64,000 bases of DNA from JBQTGK01 sp052400665 (lineage in GTDB: Bacteria; Bacteroidota; Bacteroidia; Bacteroidales; Marinifilaceae), in assembly GCA_052400665.1 (NCBI GenBank), contig JBQTGK010000004.1; one strand, 5' to 3'. The notes beneath the pieces are model-generated. The model did not search any database. It saw only the letters and a program-made list of their open reading frames with translations, and was not told where the DNA came from. Below are positions 42,401-51,349 of this stretch, one piece after another. Position 1 is the stretch's first letter. Each line of letters opens with the position of its first letter. Both the position numbers and the translations under genes were made by a program.

Positions 42401-43836
42401 CCAAAAGTTTTAAATCCAACGAAGTAACCGTTGAGAATAAAATTGATGGAATAGAAGGTGATAAAGAGATCATGTATAGAGGTTGCGATAAGAGTTACAT
42501 TAGTTTTACCAGAAAAGAGGAAATTGATAAGGAATATTCTTTTCATGTTTCAATTGGTGGTTCAGCTGAAAATGGTGTGGATTATTATGAGGTAGATGAG
42601 TATGGAACAAAATTAGGTAAGTTCCCAGAGGAAGTTACTTTCGCTGCAGGAGAAACAGAAATTAAGATATATTATATGGCTAGCGATGAGGTTACTGGCT
42701 CAAAAGATATTCTATTTGAGGTATTAAAGGGCTGTCCTTGTAGTGCCGACGATGATGATTATTACAAGAAACATATTGATATAATAGATGTTGCACAAAT
42801 AGAAGCGGAAGCAATCTCAAATGTAAGGTGTAATGGAGGAGATCCGGTTTCTACTATAATTATTCAATTGGCAGAAGGTTTGGTATCGACTAATTATTTA
42901 TATTCTTTGGATGGTCGAAGCTTTCAGGAAGAGAATAAGTTTCAGGGAACTTATACTGTGGGCGAGCATATAGTTACAATAAAAGATAAGTTTTCTTGTA
43001 GTTCTGAAGATATTACGATAGATATACCAAAAGCTACCGATTTGGATGCTAATGCAGGTGTTGATTTTGATATGTGTCAGAAAGATACTAAAACTTTAAA
43101 TGGAACTGGTGGAATTGATTATTTATGGACCTGTAATAAGGCTGTTGGACTCGATGGTATGGATGTAACATCTCCTACACCCAGTATTTCACCTGATTTA
43201 CCTGCTGATATTTATGTTTACACTTTAACAGTGTCTGATGGGGTTTCTGATCTTTGTAGTTCTTCTGATGATGTTGAGGTTACAGTAAAGCCAACTCCTG
43301 TTATTAATGGTTTAGATGCTAATAGATTAGAAGTGTGTAGTGGACAAGAAATTATTCTAACAGCTAGTATTAGTAATGGTATTAATCCTACTTATAAATG
43401 GACTCCAAATAACGAAATTAATGGTTCTTCTGTTGGGTTGAGTGCTACAATTCAACCTGTTTCGACTGTTTTAGCCTCTCGGACAATTAATTTTACAGTT
43501 ACTTCAGATAATTCTTGTTCAGCAAGCCAAAGTATTAGTGGTGTTAAAGTTTTTCCTAATCCATCCATCTCTTTGCTTGATGCAACAAGCAATCTTTGTG
43601 CTGATGGAAACAATGGAGAAATACATATCGAAGCAACAGGAGGTACTCCGAATATGGAAGCTCCATTTTATAATTATGAATGGAGTCATGATTCAGGTTT
43701 GAATTCTCCCGATGCAACGACTTTAGGTGTGGATACTTATACAATTAAAGTTACGGATGCAAAGACTTGTAGTGATACTAAAACGTATAATGTTACAGCT
43801 CAGCCAAAACCCAAAGGCATATTTTTTACAGAATAG
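39481..43836 (+). CDS. Large secreted multidomain surface protein (CUB, GEVED, PA14, choice-of-anchor L, SprB-like)
   Basis: The 1451-residue product begins with TTG, the only start that keeps the signal peptide (cleavage before Gln in LLG-QINMP). Modules in order, approximate residues: CUB 40-143; GEVED 150-293 (WIDWNQDGDFADSNEEFD); HYR-like 297-385; PA14 390-510 (FYTNSDDGVRLSIDG); HYR-like 525-605; Calx-beta 610-705; choice-of-anchor L 715-960 (YIFASEEYNGYACSDFNDGF); a Calx-like domain to ~1090; SprB-like and PKD/Ig-like modules to the end. It ends in PKPKGIFFTE with no T9SS C-terminal domain. It is probably an adhesin or fibre component, and its ligand is unknown. Confidence 0.88.
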   Translation: MTKHFYIQFFLLVFFLSLSGSLLGQINMPISGHTNKLVTGGENFYDSGGASSNYEDGEDGIITLKSALGTTIRVTFTIFQLRKNGDYLDIYDGDDTSATLIGTYNHNASPGEISSSSNSITFRFSSNSNKTKTGWTANVEVVSGSSGGDYCESSGNVDFDTGVTLVDFNTINNSSSMGSGYTDYTSIFTDVSIGSSYNLTVNVNTDGNYRVKARAWIDWNQDGDFADSNEEFDLGGRSNTSDGATSESPYSITVPSAASLGETRMRVSAKYNSYPGVCEDDFDGEVEDYTLNVISIVGNPPIANCKDLTVQLDASGNASVSAADINNSSSDGETADADLILSIDKTNFDCDDLGSQTVTLTVEDEDGNESTCTANVTVEDNVAPSLLNLNAEYHDGMSMSDLKYSEAVDEIHTNWGNGSPNTGLVGNDEFSIKYSGSFVVPVAGDYTFYTNSDDGVRLSIDGSYVIQNWDDHAPESDSGTVGLSKGEHTILLEYYEKGGGAVIELEWESSDAGIAKDVFSKSSILNNTIVETTLKLDDSGNATLAAADVDPGFIDNCGVVSQKLSKSNFSSSDIGENTVVLTVKDASGNSNTINVGVTVESADPSVSLSVGSNFINENGGSTNITASIPSAYTDDIIVNLAYSGGSSSDYSAANQIVIPAGSTSAYTGFTAVNNDINDGDRDVTVEISLVTNGTASGTQEQTITIVDDDLPSTASININNQDASIGTSANDLVQNVLVTGCLIANNVTYTGDQTNGIGYFEQGDSDFPLSSGVILSTGKVENAIGPASRRVSDYNSGFDFNTKNLDSDLMALAGTELRNSGWPFYLKYWIREYNDAQILEFDFVPAGNKLEFNYIFASEEYNGYACSDFNDGFAFILSGPGIGNDPGLSGKNIALTESGDQVSINNVYKNQCEDCPDNSEFYVEEIGGHSIAFDGRTKILTARADVTSCETYHIKLIVYDRNDKEYNSAVFLEAKSFKSNEVTVENKIDGIEGDKEIMYRGCDKSYISFTRKEEIDKEYSFHVSIGGSAENGVDYYEVDEYGTKLGKFPEEVTFAAGETEIKIYYMASDEVTGSKDILFEVLKGCPCSADDDDYYKKHIDIIDVAQIEAEAISNVRCNGGDPVSTIIIQLAEGLVSTNYLYSLDGRSFQEENKFQGTYTVGEHIVTIKDKFSCSSEDITIDIPKATDLDANAGVDFDMCQKDTKTLNGTGGIDYLWTCNKAVGLDGMDVTSPTPSISPDLPADIYVYTLTVSDGVSDLCSSSDDVEVTVKPTPVINGLDANRLEVCSGQEIILTASISNGINPTYKWTPNNEINGSSVGLSATIQPVSTVLASRTINFTVTSDNSCSASQSISGVKVFPNPSISLLDATSNLCADGNNGEIHIEATGGTPNMEAPFYNYEWSHDSGLNSPDATTLGVDTYTIKVTDAKTCSDTKTYNVTAQPKPKGIFFTE

Positions 43837-44209
43837 ATATAGGAACGAGGCGTGTAATATAAGTAAAGGTGTTTACTAATTATAGGCTTATATAACTAGC
43901 TTTAGTAAAAGTTTAATACTAATTAAACAGGTATTGGTAAAATATATCAAACATATAATCATTAAAAAGTAAAAATGCGCTTCATTTTTATTTCTGATGA
44001 ATATCTTTGCAAAACAAAGAAATAAAAGCTGATTTTTTATTTATATTTTATAAAAATACAGCTTGATTAAATATATAAAAATATAGATAGGTAATATTCT
44101 ATTGTTGATAAAATAACGTTTATTGTAGATGTAGGTTTGTTTAGTAATGATTAACCATTCGAATTGGAAGAGGAGCTTGATATTTTGGGTTAGAATAAGT
44201 AAAAAATAT
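43837..44209. other. AT-rich intergenic region without a gene
   Basis: No coding frame or strong terminator is visible after the 1451-residue protein. There is a TATCTTTG at 44002-44009 resembling a -7 box but with no -33 partner. The second copy of the shared promoter block begins at 44210. Confidence 0.6.
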
Positions 44210-44256
44210 CTAAACACTTTTTAACATTCTGCGTATAGTTGTTTATATTTCGAGAA
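44210..44256 (+). promoter_or_regulatory. Shared upstream element, copy 2
   Basis: CTAAACACTTTTTAACAT, TCTGCGTATAGTTGTTT and ATATTTCGAGAAA match the block at 39382 with only a few differences. They lie exactly 100 bases before the TTG start at 44310. This is the likely promoter of the whole downstream operon. Confidence 0.7.
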
Positions 44257-44309
44257 ATTTTATGTTTTTTTATGGTGAATAATTCGGATAACACATTAAA
44301 ACCGAGCTT

Positions 44310-46937
44310 TTGAAGATACTTTTACACAGTAAATTTTTAATCCTGTTTAGCCTGAGCATTTTGTTCGGGCATTCTGCATTGGCTCAAACCTTAACTACAC
44401 CTGAACCAACAGATCAATATATCTGTATTGATGCGATAGGGGATTACTCTGTTTTTGGTTTCCATGAATCTAGAATTGATTGGTATGTTAAAGAGAAGTC
44501 TGAAACGGAAGCTATAGATAATATTACCCTACCTTCTGGTACTGCTGGTGAATATGTTCTTGGAAGTTTTACTTACAAATGGGAGTCTACTAATTATGTG
44601 AAGGATAAAACATATACGCTACAATTAGAAGAGACGTCAAAATTGGGCTCTTGTGTTTCTGAACGAAAATCATTAAAGGTACATTTGTTAGCTATTCCTG
44701 CTATTTCAGTCTCTTCTACTTCAATTGCAGCTTGTTCGACTGATAAATCAATTCTTACGGTAAGTATGACTCCCAGTGCTTCGTCTCTCCCTACTATTGT
44801 GAGGTATCAATATCGTTTACGTAAAGGAACAAATATTATTCGTGATTATCAATTTTCTAATGAGTTTACTGGTGTTACTGCTTCTGGTACAGCCTATAAT
44901 GTAGATTCTCGCTATGTAGTAGTTGATGGTAGTGATAATGTTCTTTATGTAGTAAGAGGTAGTTTCGTTACTACAACTAAGCTTATTGTTGAGGAGGCTG
45001 ATACGACACCACCAATTGCAAACTGTCAGAATATTACAGTTGAGTTAGACGCTAATGGCCAAGCTAGGATTACCGCAGCACAAATAGATAATGGCTCAAG
45101 CGATAATTGTGGTATAGCATCAATGTCATTATCGAAGACAGATTTTGATTGTGATGATATTTCTTCGAGTTTGCTTGTCCCTTCAACAGATGATCATGAT
45201 AATTATAAAAAATATGATTATTCTGTAAGTATCAATGTGTGGCCTATTTCTGTTGTTCCTTCTAGTACTACCTGTGATTGGGGTTATAATTACAATGTAG
45301 AACTTGGGTACGATATAAGCTTCTCAGGTTCAAAAATTCCCACCAGTTTGAGTACGTTACAGGGAACTTTAAAATGTGATGATAAATCTTTATTTTTTGA
45401 TTTACCGAACACGGAAGGAGTTGGAACTGTAATGACTACAGCAAATCCTCATAGGGATGTTGCTGATTGCGCAACAATCACACCTGAGATTTTGGGTTGT
45501 ACTGATGTTTCCATAGAAATTGAGGGTAATGGTATTTCTCATCAAACGATACCTTCATCATTATCATCACCTAATACCGTTGAACTGACAGTAGTCGATA
45601 ATTCTGGGAATACATCTACATGTACTGCAAATGTGTCTGTTGTAGATAATATAGCACCGACAGCAATTTGTAAAGATATCACAATTCAATTGGATGCAGA
45701 TGGAAATGCTAGCATTACAGCCGACGATGTAGATAATGGATCTACTGATAATTGTGGTATTAAAGGTAGGAGTGTAAGTCCCAACACATTTAGTTGTGAT
45801 AATGTAGGAGGCAATACAGTTACATTGACAGTAACCGATAATAGTAGCAATGTTTCAACATGTACTGCCACAGTAACTGTACAAGATAATGAAGACCCAG
45901 TAATTTCAAATTGCCCTGCAAATATAACAGTTGGTGCATGCGCTAATACAGTAACATGGATAGCTCCAACAGCAACTGATAATTGTTCGGTAACTCTTAA
46001 AAGTACACATAACCCGGGAGATGTATTTCCTGTTGGAACAACGACTGTGACTTATACAGCAAAAGATGGTTCGGGTAATACTGCAACTTGTAGTTTTGAT
46101 ATTACCGTTTTACCAGTTGTAACCATTAGTTTATCAGAAACAAATTCAATTTTGTGTAATGGAGGTAATGCCGATGTAACAATTACCGCTGGAGGTGGTG
46201 ATGATTCATATACCTATAGTAAGGATGGAACGAATTATCAAGCTTCTAATTTATTTAGTTTGCCAGCGGGAACTCATACTTTGTATGTGAAGGATGGTAA
46301 TGGATGTGTTGCGCAGGATGATATTACAATAAATCAACCAACAGTATTAAATGTAAGTATTGCTGCTGATAATGAAACGATTTGTGAAGGAGAGCCAGTA
46401 GAAATTACAGCAAAAGGTTCGGGAGGAACTGCAGCTTATATTTACGAGTTTTACTTAAATGGAAGTACTACTCCTATAGCTAATGGTGCAGACTATCAAA
46501 TTAATGACAACAAATTAACATCAAGTGTTTTTGTTAATGGAGATAAAATTACAGTGAAAGTAACAGATAATAACTCTTGTGAGAAAGTAAGTGATGAAGT
46601 GATTGTAACGGTTCATGACTTGCCAACACCTACAATTTCTGGTGCTTTGAGTGTATGTGCTGAAGATCCGGAAACGCCATTAGATCCAGATTTAATAAAT
46701 ACTGAAATTTATTTTACAGAAACAGGCATGAGTAATTATAATTGGACTGTTACTGGAGGAACAATAGAGGCAGGTGATGGAACCAATGAAATTACTGTGA
46801 AATGGAAAACAGCAGGGACTGGAACTGTTAGTGTAAATTATGAGAATGCTAATGGGTGTTCGGCCTTAACTGAAAAGAGTGAAACAATAACAATATATGA
46901 GAGACCAAATCCGAGTTCTATTTTTCCGGATAATTAA
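44310..46937 (+). CDS. Secreted HYR/SprB-like repeat protein
   Basis: The 875-residue product starts with TTG and has a signal peptide ending HSALA-QTL. An N-terminal ~200-residue region distantly resembles the small paralogues downstream (W ... YTLQLEE ... C). It is followed by HYR-like modules (IQLDADGNASITADDVDNGS), a canonical HYR domain near 530-610 (NCPANITVGACANTVTW), a SprB-like repeat near 612-680 (SYTYSKDGTNYQASNLFSL) and PKD/Ig-like domains to the end. It closes with YERPNPSSIFPDN and has no T9SS domain. The next gene follows after 36 bases, so it heads an operon with the small secreted proteins. Confidence 0.85.
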   Translation: MKILLHSKFLILFSLSILFGHSALAQTLTTPEPTDQYICIDAIGDYSVFGFHESRIDWYVKEKSETEAIDNITLPSGTAGEYVLGSFTYKWESTNYVKDKTYTLQLEETSKLGSCVSERKSLKVHLLAIPAISVSSTSIAACSTDKSILTVSMTPSASSLPTIVRYQYRLRKGTNIIRDYQFSNEFTGVTASGTAYNVDSRYVVVDGSDNVLYVVRGSFVTTTKLIVEEADTTPPIANCQNITVELDANGQARITAAQIDNGSSDNCGIASMSLSKTDFDCDDISSSLLVPSTDDHDNYKKYDYSVSINVWPISVVPSSTTCDWGYNYNVELGYDISFSGSKIPTSLSTLQGTLKCDDKSLFFDLPNTEGVGTVMTTANPHRDVADCATITPEILGCTDVSIEIEGNGISHQTIPSSLSSPNTVELTVVDNSGNTSTCTANVSVVDNIAPTAICKDITIQLDADGNASITADDVDNGSTDNCGIKGRSVSPNTFSCDNVGGNTVTLTVTDNSSNVSTCTATVTVQDNEDPVISNCPANITVGACANTVTWIAPTATDNCSVTLKSTHNPGDVFPVGTTTVTYTAKDGSGNTATCSFDITVLPVVTISLSETNSILCNGGNADVTITAGGGDDSYTYSKDGTNYQASNLFSLPAGTHTLYVKDGNGCVAQDDITINQPTVLNVSIAADNETICEGEPVEITAKGSGGTAAYIYEFYLNGSTTPIANGADYQINDNKLTSSVFVNGDKITVKVTDNNSCEKVSDEVIVTVHDLPTPTISGALSVCAEDPETPLDPDLINTEIYFTETGMSNYNWTVTGGTIEAGDGTNEITVKWKTAGTGTVSVNYENANGCSALTEKSETITIYERPNPSSIFPDN

Positions 46938-46973
46938 AGACTAAATAAATAAACTGATAAATATTTAAATAAT

Positions 46974-47798
46974 ATGAAAAAGCTACAATTATTACTTATG
47001 ATGATGTTTGTGTTTGCAGGAATAGGAGTGCAGGCGCAGAATACTGGGGCGGAGCCGTTTGAAGGTTCTACTCATTCTTACAAGGTGACTAGAAGTGCTA
47101 CTTTGACAACCACACTTGCCTGGACTGTTGAAGGGGCAACTGATGCTAGTGATTATACTCTGGTAGACGCAGATGAAGAAACTGTAATCGTAACATGGAA
47201 TAAAGTAGGAGATTATACTTTAAAATTAACGGAATCGAGAAGTTCAGGTGATGCTTGTCCTACTGTTCGTCAATTTGCAGTTTCTGTTAAACCTAACAAT
47301 TTTAATGTTATTGCTTCAATTGTTGGTAATGCTAATGGTTGTGCAGGTATATCCAATCCTGTAGCTGATGTAGGAAATGATAATTCTAATAGTAATGATG
47401 TTTTTGGACAAACCAGTAGAGTATTTAACGTAAAAATGGAAGGTGGCGACCTTACTAAAGACTGGACCTTCAAGTTAGGATTAACTGGAGCGAATACTTT
47501 TGATGGATACTCAGTTTCAGTTACAGGAGCGTCAGAGGCATCTGGCGTATATACTGTTGCCGGAGTAGCAGTAGGAGCATCGGAAAGTAATGTTGCAACA
47601 ATTACAGTTACTTACAATACAAATAAGCAAGCAGATAATAACGGACAAGACCCGAATGTTGTAATGGAACTTACAGTTTCTGATGCAAAAGATGGCTCTG
47701 GCACATCTGAATCTGCTACAAATATTGCTGACAGTAATGTTGTTTCGTATACTATTAATGCTGTACCAGCTACTACGCCAATTGTTGTTGTTAACTAA
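46974..47798 (+). CDS. Small secreted two-domain protein, paralogue 1
   Basis: The 274-residue product has signal peptide MKKLQLLLMMMFVFAGIGVQA then Gln. Domain 1 has the pattern shared by the next genes: HSYKV, LAWTVEG, VIVTWNKVGDYTLKLTE and a Cys before TVRQFAV. Domain 2 begins at a conserved Cys (NGCAGIS) and is beta-rich. The C-terminus is PATTPIVVVN, a variant of the LPxPxI tail of its paralogues. There is no membrane anchor, lipobox or T9SS domain, so it is either periplasmic or exported by an unrecognised route. It is co-transcribed with neighbours on both sides. Confidence 0.75.
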   Translation: MKKLQLLLMMMFVFAGIGVQAQNTGAEPFEGSTHSYKVTRSATLTTTLAWTVEGATDASDYTLVDADEETVIVTWNKVGDYTLKLTESRSSGDACPTVRQFAVSVKPNNFNVIASIVGNANGCAGISNPVADVGNDNSNSNDVFGQTSRVFNVKMEGGDLTKDWTFKLGLTGANTFDGYSVSVTGASEASGVYTVAGVAVGASESNVATITVTYNTNKQADNNGQDPNVVMELTVSDAKDGSGTSESATNIADSNVVSYTINAVPATTPIVVVN

Positions 47799-47835
47799 AT
47801 CAAACAAATAATAAATACTATAAAATTAAAGCCTT

Positions 47836-48705
47836 ATGAAAAAACTATTAAACTTAACATTAGCACTGGCTTTCTCTATTGTTAGTTTAAGTGCTTTTGC
47901 ACAGGATGCAACGCACAATTTATTTTCGATACATACTTTTAAAGTAAATTTGGAAACTGATGGTTCGCATTTGACTGAACATGATGGTAATTTGTATACT
48001 TGGACTGTTTTGAATGCAGCAGGAACAGCTGATGCCGCTTCTACTTCTTATTCATTTGTTACAGGTTCTTCTGCAGAAAATTTAAATGAAGTTGAGATTC
48101 AATGGTTGGTAGCAGGAGATTACTTGGTTCAGGTTACTGAGCAGAATGCAAGTGGAGCTTGTACAACTCTTCGTCAAATTAGTGTTAAAGTTAATAGTGG
48201 TGATGTTGATCTATTGGTTGAGGCTTGTGATGCTGCAGGTAATCCTTTAGTAGATTATGCAGTTGCATCACCAGATTTAACTCCTCTTTCAACTTGTAAT
48301 GATATGAGTGGTAAAATTATTACACGTGGATCGAACGATTTTGGAAGTTCTGTACGCTACTTTAAGGTTTCTATGACTGCTGGTGGTGTTGCTTGGACTG
48401 AAGGAAGTTGGAAATTTGATTATGTTGCAACTGCTGGAACTGTAACTTCAACAGATGCAACAGTTGGAGCTACTGATGTCAACGTAGCACTAGGTACTTC
48501 ATCTATTGTATTAAAAGTAGAGGTAGCTAATACTCCTGGTCCTATTGCTAGTAATTCAATTAACTTGAACTTGACAGCTTCAGCAGTATCTATTAATACT
48601 AATACTGGAGATGTTAATGAAACAGGTACAGCTGATAATAATAAGGCTAAAGATGCAATTGTTATCTTACCTTCTCCGAAAACAACAGATATCTCAGTTA
48701 ATTAG
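47836..48705 (+). CDS. Small secreted two-domain protein, paralogue 2
   Basis: The 289-residue product has signal peptide ...VSLSAFA then QDAT. Domain 1 shows HTFKV, LYTWTVLNAAG, VEIQWLVAGDYLVQVTE and a Cys before TTLRQIS. Domain 2 begins near VEACDAAG and continues with a second beta-sandwich-like region (WKFDYVATAG). It ends in LPSPKTTDISVN. It is the closest relative of paralogue 1 by the TxRQ segment. The gap to the next gene (98 bases) is the longest in this run and contains a GC-rich hairpin. Confidence 0.75.
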   Translation: MKKLLNLTLALAFSIVSLSAFAQDATHNLFSIHTFKVNLETDGSHLTEHDGNLYTWTVLNAAGTADAASTSYSFVTGSSAENLNEVEIQWLVAGDYLVQVTEQNASGACTTLRQISVKVNSGDVDLLVEACDAAGNPLVDYAVASPDLTPLSTCNDMSGKIITRGSNDFGSSVRYFKVSMTAGGVAWTEGSWKFDYVATAGTVTSTDATVGATDVNVALGTSSIVLKVEVANTPGPIASNSINLNLTASAVSINTNTGDVNETGTADNNKAKDAIVILPSPKTTDISVN

Positions 48706-48727
48706 TGAAGTATCATAAGGCTAAAAA

Positions 48728-48758
48728 AATACCTTCCCGGCGCAGCCGGGAAGGTATT
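48728..48758. other. GC-rich 14-bp hairpin inside the surface-protein operon
   Basis: A perfect 14-bp stem (AATACCTTCCCGGC / GCCGGGAAGGTATT) with loop GCA stands out in the AT-rich DNA. On the plus strand no T run follows, so it is not an ordinary terminator in the operon direction. On the minus strand seven Ts follow, but no gene is there. It could be an mRNA processing or stabilising element that separates expression levels within the operon. Confidence 0.7.
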
Positions 48759-48803
48759 CAAAAGCCTAATTACTAATAAAGAGTAAAATTTAAACACAAA
48801 TAA

Positions 48804-49559
48804 TTGAAAAAATCTCTCATCCATAGAATTCTGCTTACACTCCTGTTTGGTGTGTTTGTGCTTGCATCAGCGAGTGCACAGGATGCTGTGTTTTTGGTTG
48901 GGAGTACTCATACGGCAAGTTTATCCTTGCATGCGGGTAATACTTGTGAATGGAAAATTTACAAAGTAGCTGATTTTGCAGATACAAAAGATGCAAATCT
49001 TGCAGCAGCAGATGAATTTACATTTAAAGATGGAATTGATGATGCAGCAAATGTTAATATTACTTGGGAGAAACCTGGGAAATATTATTTAATCGTTGAG
49101 GAATTCAATGGAGGATTGGGAGGATGTTCTACGAGAAGGGCTTATGCGATTCAAGTAGATGATAATCTACTTCAAATGGAGTTTGCAGAAGTTGAGTCAA
49201 GCGACTGTTATGATGGAAACAATGAAACATTACTACCAATTAAATTACAGGCAAATGCAACAAATGCATTAGCAGAAAATAATTATGAAGTTACTGTAAA
49301 TTACACAGTTTTACTGGAAGGTGTAGAAGTTGATTCATACACCAAAACATTTACCTACTTGGAAGTAGGTGCAGACGGAGAGGTAGATCTCTCTGCAGAA
49401 GGAATTGTGGAGGAATTGGATAAAACCAAAGAGTACACAATTCGTATTAATTGGGCAAAAGATGGCTTTAATACGCCATTCAATATAGTTTCCGGTAAGG
49501 GAACACATACAAGAACCATACATCAACTGCCACAAACAGGAGTTATGGTTCAGCAATAG
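48804..49559 (+). CDS. Small secreted two-domain protein, paralogue 3
   Basis: The 251-residue product starts with TTG (no ATG precedes the mature part). The signal peptide ends ASASA-QDA. Domain 1 has STHTASL, CEWKIYK, VNITWEKPGKYYLIVEE and a Cys before STRRAYA. Domain 2 begins SSDCYDGNN and has EVTVNYTVLLEG and YTIRINW. It ends HQLPQTGVMVQQ, almost the same as the end of paralogue 4. No anchor or sorting domain is seen. Confidence 0.75.
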   Translation: MKKSLIHRILLTLLFGVFVLASASAQDAVFLVGSTHTASLSLHAGNTCEWKIYKVADFADTKDANLAAADEFTFKDGIDDAANVNITWEKPGKYYLIVEEFNGGLGGCSTRRAYAIQVDDNLLQMEFAEVESSDCYDGNNETLLPIKLQANATNALAENNYEVTVNYTVLLEGVEVDSYTKTFTYLEVGADGEVDLSAEGIVEELDKTKEYTIRINWAKDGFNTPFNIVSGKGTHTRTIHQLPQTGVMVQQ

Positions 49560-49616
49560 AAATAGAAATCAGAAAAATCAAAAAATAGATAAGTCAAATA
49601 AATAAAATTTAAGATC

Positions 49617-50522
49617 ATGAAAACAAAATTCTACCAAATCGTTTTTTTATGCATTGCCTTCATAGGAATGGCAAATGTTGTGAGTGCGCAGACATTAACA
49701 GGAGATCCTTATGATACATTTAATCGATCTTCAAGTATTACTCAAACTGCAAATGTTACGTTGAATTCGGTTCGTCAATACACGATTCCCGGAGATGCAA
49801 CAGTAGCTTCAGCATCAACTTTTGTATGGAAAATTAAGGGTGGTGTATTTGTAACAGATGCAGATGGAGCCGCAATTTTGGATCCGGCAACAACTGCAGG
49901 ATTAACTGATAACGGAGACGGAACGTTGACTTATACGTTATTAGGTGATGCATCTAAAGAATCTTCCGTATTTGTAAAGTGGAGTACTGCAGATGCAACA
50001 AGTTATGTGGCAGTTTATGAGGAAACAGCTTTTGGTTGTTACAATTCGGCAAATCCATTTAGAGGTTTCCAGATTTCTGTAACAGATCAACTTGAAATAT
50101 GGTTGGCTGATGCAGCACAAGCAGATATTTGTTCGGGTGATGAAGGAACTGTACGAATTGAGTTGCCAGCTAATTCAGGAGCTGAAGCTGCTAACTATTA
50201 TCCAATGACTATTAATTATTCGGTAACCGATAAAGATGGTGATGCCATTACAGGTTCTCCATTTACTTTAACACTTGCAACCGCAGATGTTGAAGTTGGA
50301 ACGGATGCTGAAGCTGGACGTTATTTCTATACAATTAACAGAGGAGTATTAACAGTTGCAGATGTTACAATAGATGATTTCTATACAATTACTTTAGAAA
50401 GTGTTACGGATGCATTTAAGGCTACTGGAGTAATAGTTGATGATGCCCCTAATAATAAGTATCCAAGTCATAAAATTAATGTGAGACACTTGCCTCAAAC
50501 AAATACTATGGTTCAAAACTAA
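49617..50522 (+). CDS. Small secreted two-domain protein, paralogue 4
   Basis: The 301-residue product has a signal peptide ending VVSA-QTL. Domain 1 shows VRQYTI, FVWKIKGG, SVFVKWSTADATSYVAVYEE and a Cys in FGCYNS. Domain 2 starts at ADICSGDEGTVRIELP and contains MTINYSVTDKDG. It ends RHLPQTNTMVQN. FVWKIKGG and FVKW link it most closely to paralogue 5. It is in the operon, 57 bases after paralogue 3 and 34 before paralogue 5. Confidence 0.75.
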   Translation: MKTKFYQIVFLCIAFIGMANVVSAQTLTGDPYDTFNRSSSITQTANVTLNSVRQYTIPGDATVASASTFVWKIKGGVFVTDADGAAILDPATTAGLTDNGDGTLTYTLLGDASKESSVFVKWSTADATSYVAVYEETAFGCYNSANPFRGFQISVTDQLEIWLADAAQADICSGDEGTVRIELPANSGAEAANYYPMTINYSVTDKDGDAITGSPFTLTLATADVEVGTDAEAGRYFYTINRGVLTVADVTIDDFYTITLESVTDAFKATGVIVDDAPNNKYPSHKINVRHLPQTNTMVQN

Positions 50523-50556
50523 TTTTTAAAAACATAAAAGCATAAGCTTTCTATAA

Positions 50557-51327
50557 ATGAAGAAATTCTTCCAACATATCATTCTATTGATACTTGCTCT
50601 TTCAGGAGCAGGATGGGAGGCTTATGCTCAAACCTTACCTGATGATTCGTGGACTTTGGTTGATGTATCAGAGAACTCTGTGCATTCTTATACCGTAACA
50701 GGAGATAAGAATATGGTTTTGCCATCCGAATTTGTGTGGGTGGTAAATGGAGGAACTCTTTATACCGATGCTTCTGCTACAATTATGGCTGGAGATGGAG
50801 CAACAGTTCAAGTTAATGGTGTGGTAGGGAATAAATCAACTTTGTTTGTGAAATGGAATGGTGGAGCAGGAAATGGATATGTTTATGCGTATGAAATATC
50901 TAGCTTTGGTTGTCAGCAACCAATTACATTGCAAAGTAAATATACAGGTGTAAGAGTGAATAAAGTTGCAGAGGCAACCGCTCGATTCCTGGCTGATGAA
51001 ACTGATTATTGTTCTGATGATGGAGAAATCTTCCTTGGAGTGGAATTAAAAGGCTTGGCTCCTTTTAATCTGGCTTACAAAATGGGAAGTAATCCTGCTG
51101 TTAGCTTAACAGTTAATCAATCGGATTTATTGGATTTAGATGCAGATGGCGATACAGATGATTACAAATTGATTGTCCCCGGATGGACCGGAATAACTAC
51201 AGAAACAAATATTGTTTTCATGATCGAAACCATAAGTAGTGATGGAGCTACGGGTACAATTGGATCATTTGGATCGCATACGGTGCATGTTCATCCTTTA
51301 CCAATAATTAGTGATATAGAATATTAA
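50557..51327 (+). CDS. Small secreted two-domain protein, paralogue 5
   Basis: The 256-residue product has a signal peptide ending WEAYA-QTL. Domain 1 has VHSYTV, FVWVVNGGTLY, TLFVKWNGGAGNGYVYAYE and FGCQQP. Domain 2 starts DYCSDDGEIFLGVELKG with APFNLAYKMG, a segment also seen as APYDLVYKI in paralogue 7. It ends VHVHPLPIISDIEY. In repeat adhesins such a VHPLPxIS segment is a linker between Ig-like domains, whereas here it is the C-terminus. Confidence 0.77.
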   Translation: MKKFFQHIILLILALSGAGWEAYAQTLPDDSWTLVDVSENSVHSYTVTGDKNMVLPSEFVWVVNGGTLYTDASATIMAGDGATVQVNGVVGNKSTLFVKWNGGAGNGYVYAYEISSFGCQQPITLQSKYTGVRVNKVAEATARFLADETDYCSDDGEIFLGVELKGLAPFNLAYKMGSNPAVSLTVNQSDLLDLDADGDTDDYKLIVPGWTGITTETNIVFMIETISSDGATGTIGSFGSHTVHVHPLPIISDIEY

Positions 51328-51349
51328 ACAGACTTAAATAATTATAGCT

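Noticed and set aside
39481..46937. T9SS C-terminal sorting domain on the two large adhesins
   Set aside because: Their last ~80 residues are SprB/PKD-like modules ending in a linker-type tail. The AFSPxxDGxND-type and YNRxG motifs found in the 853-residue protein are missing.
48728..48758. Rho-independent terminator ending the operon after paralogue 2
   Set aside because: The stem is strong but no T run follows on the plus strand, and the downstream genes continue the same family.
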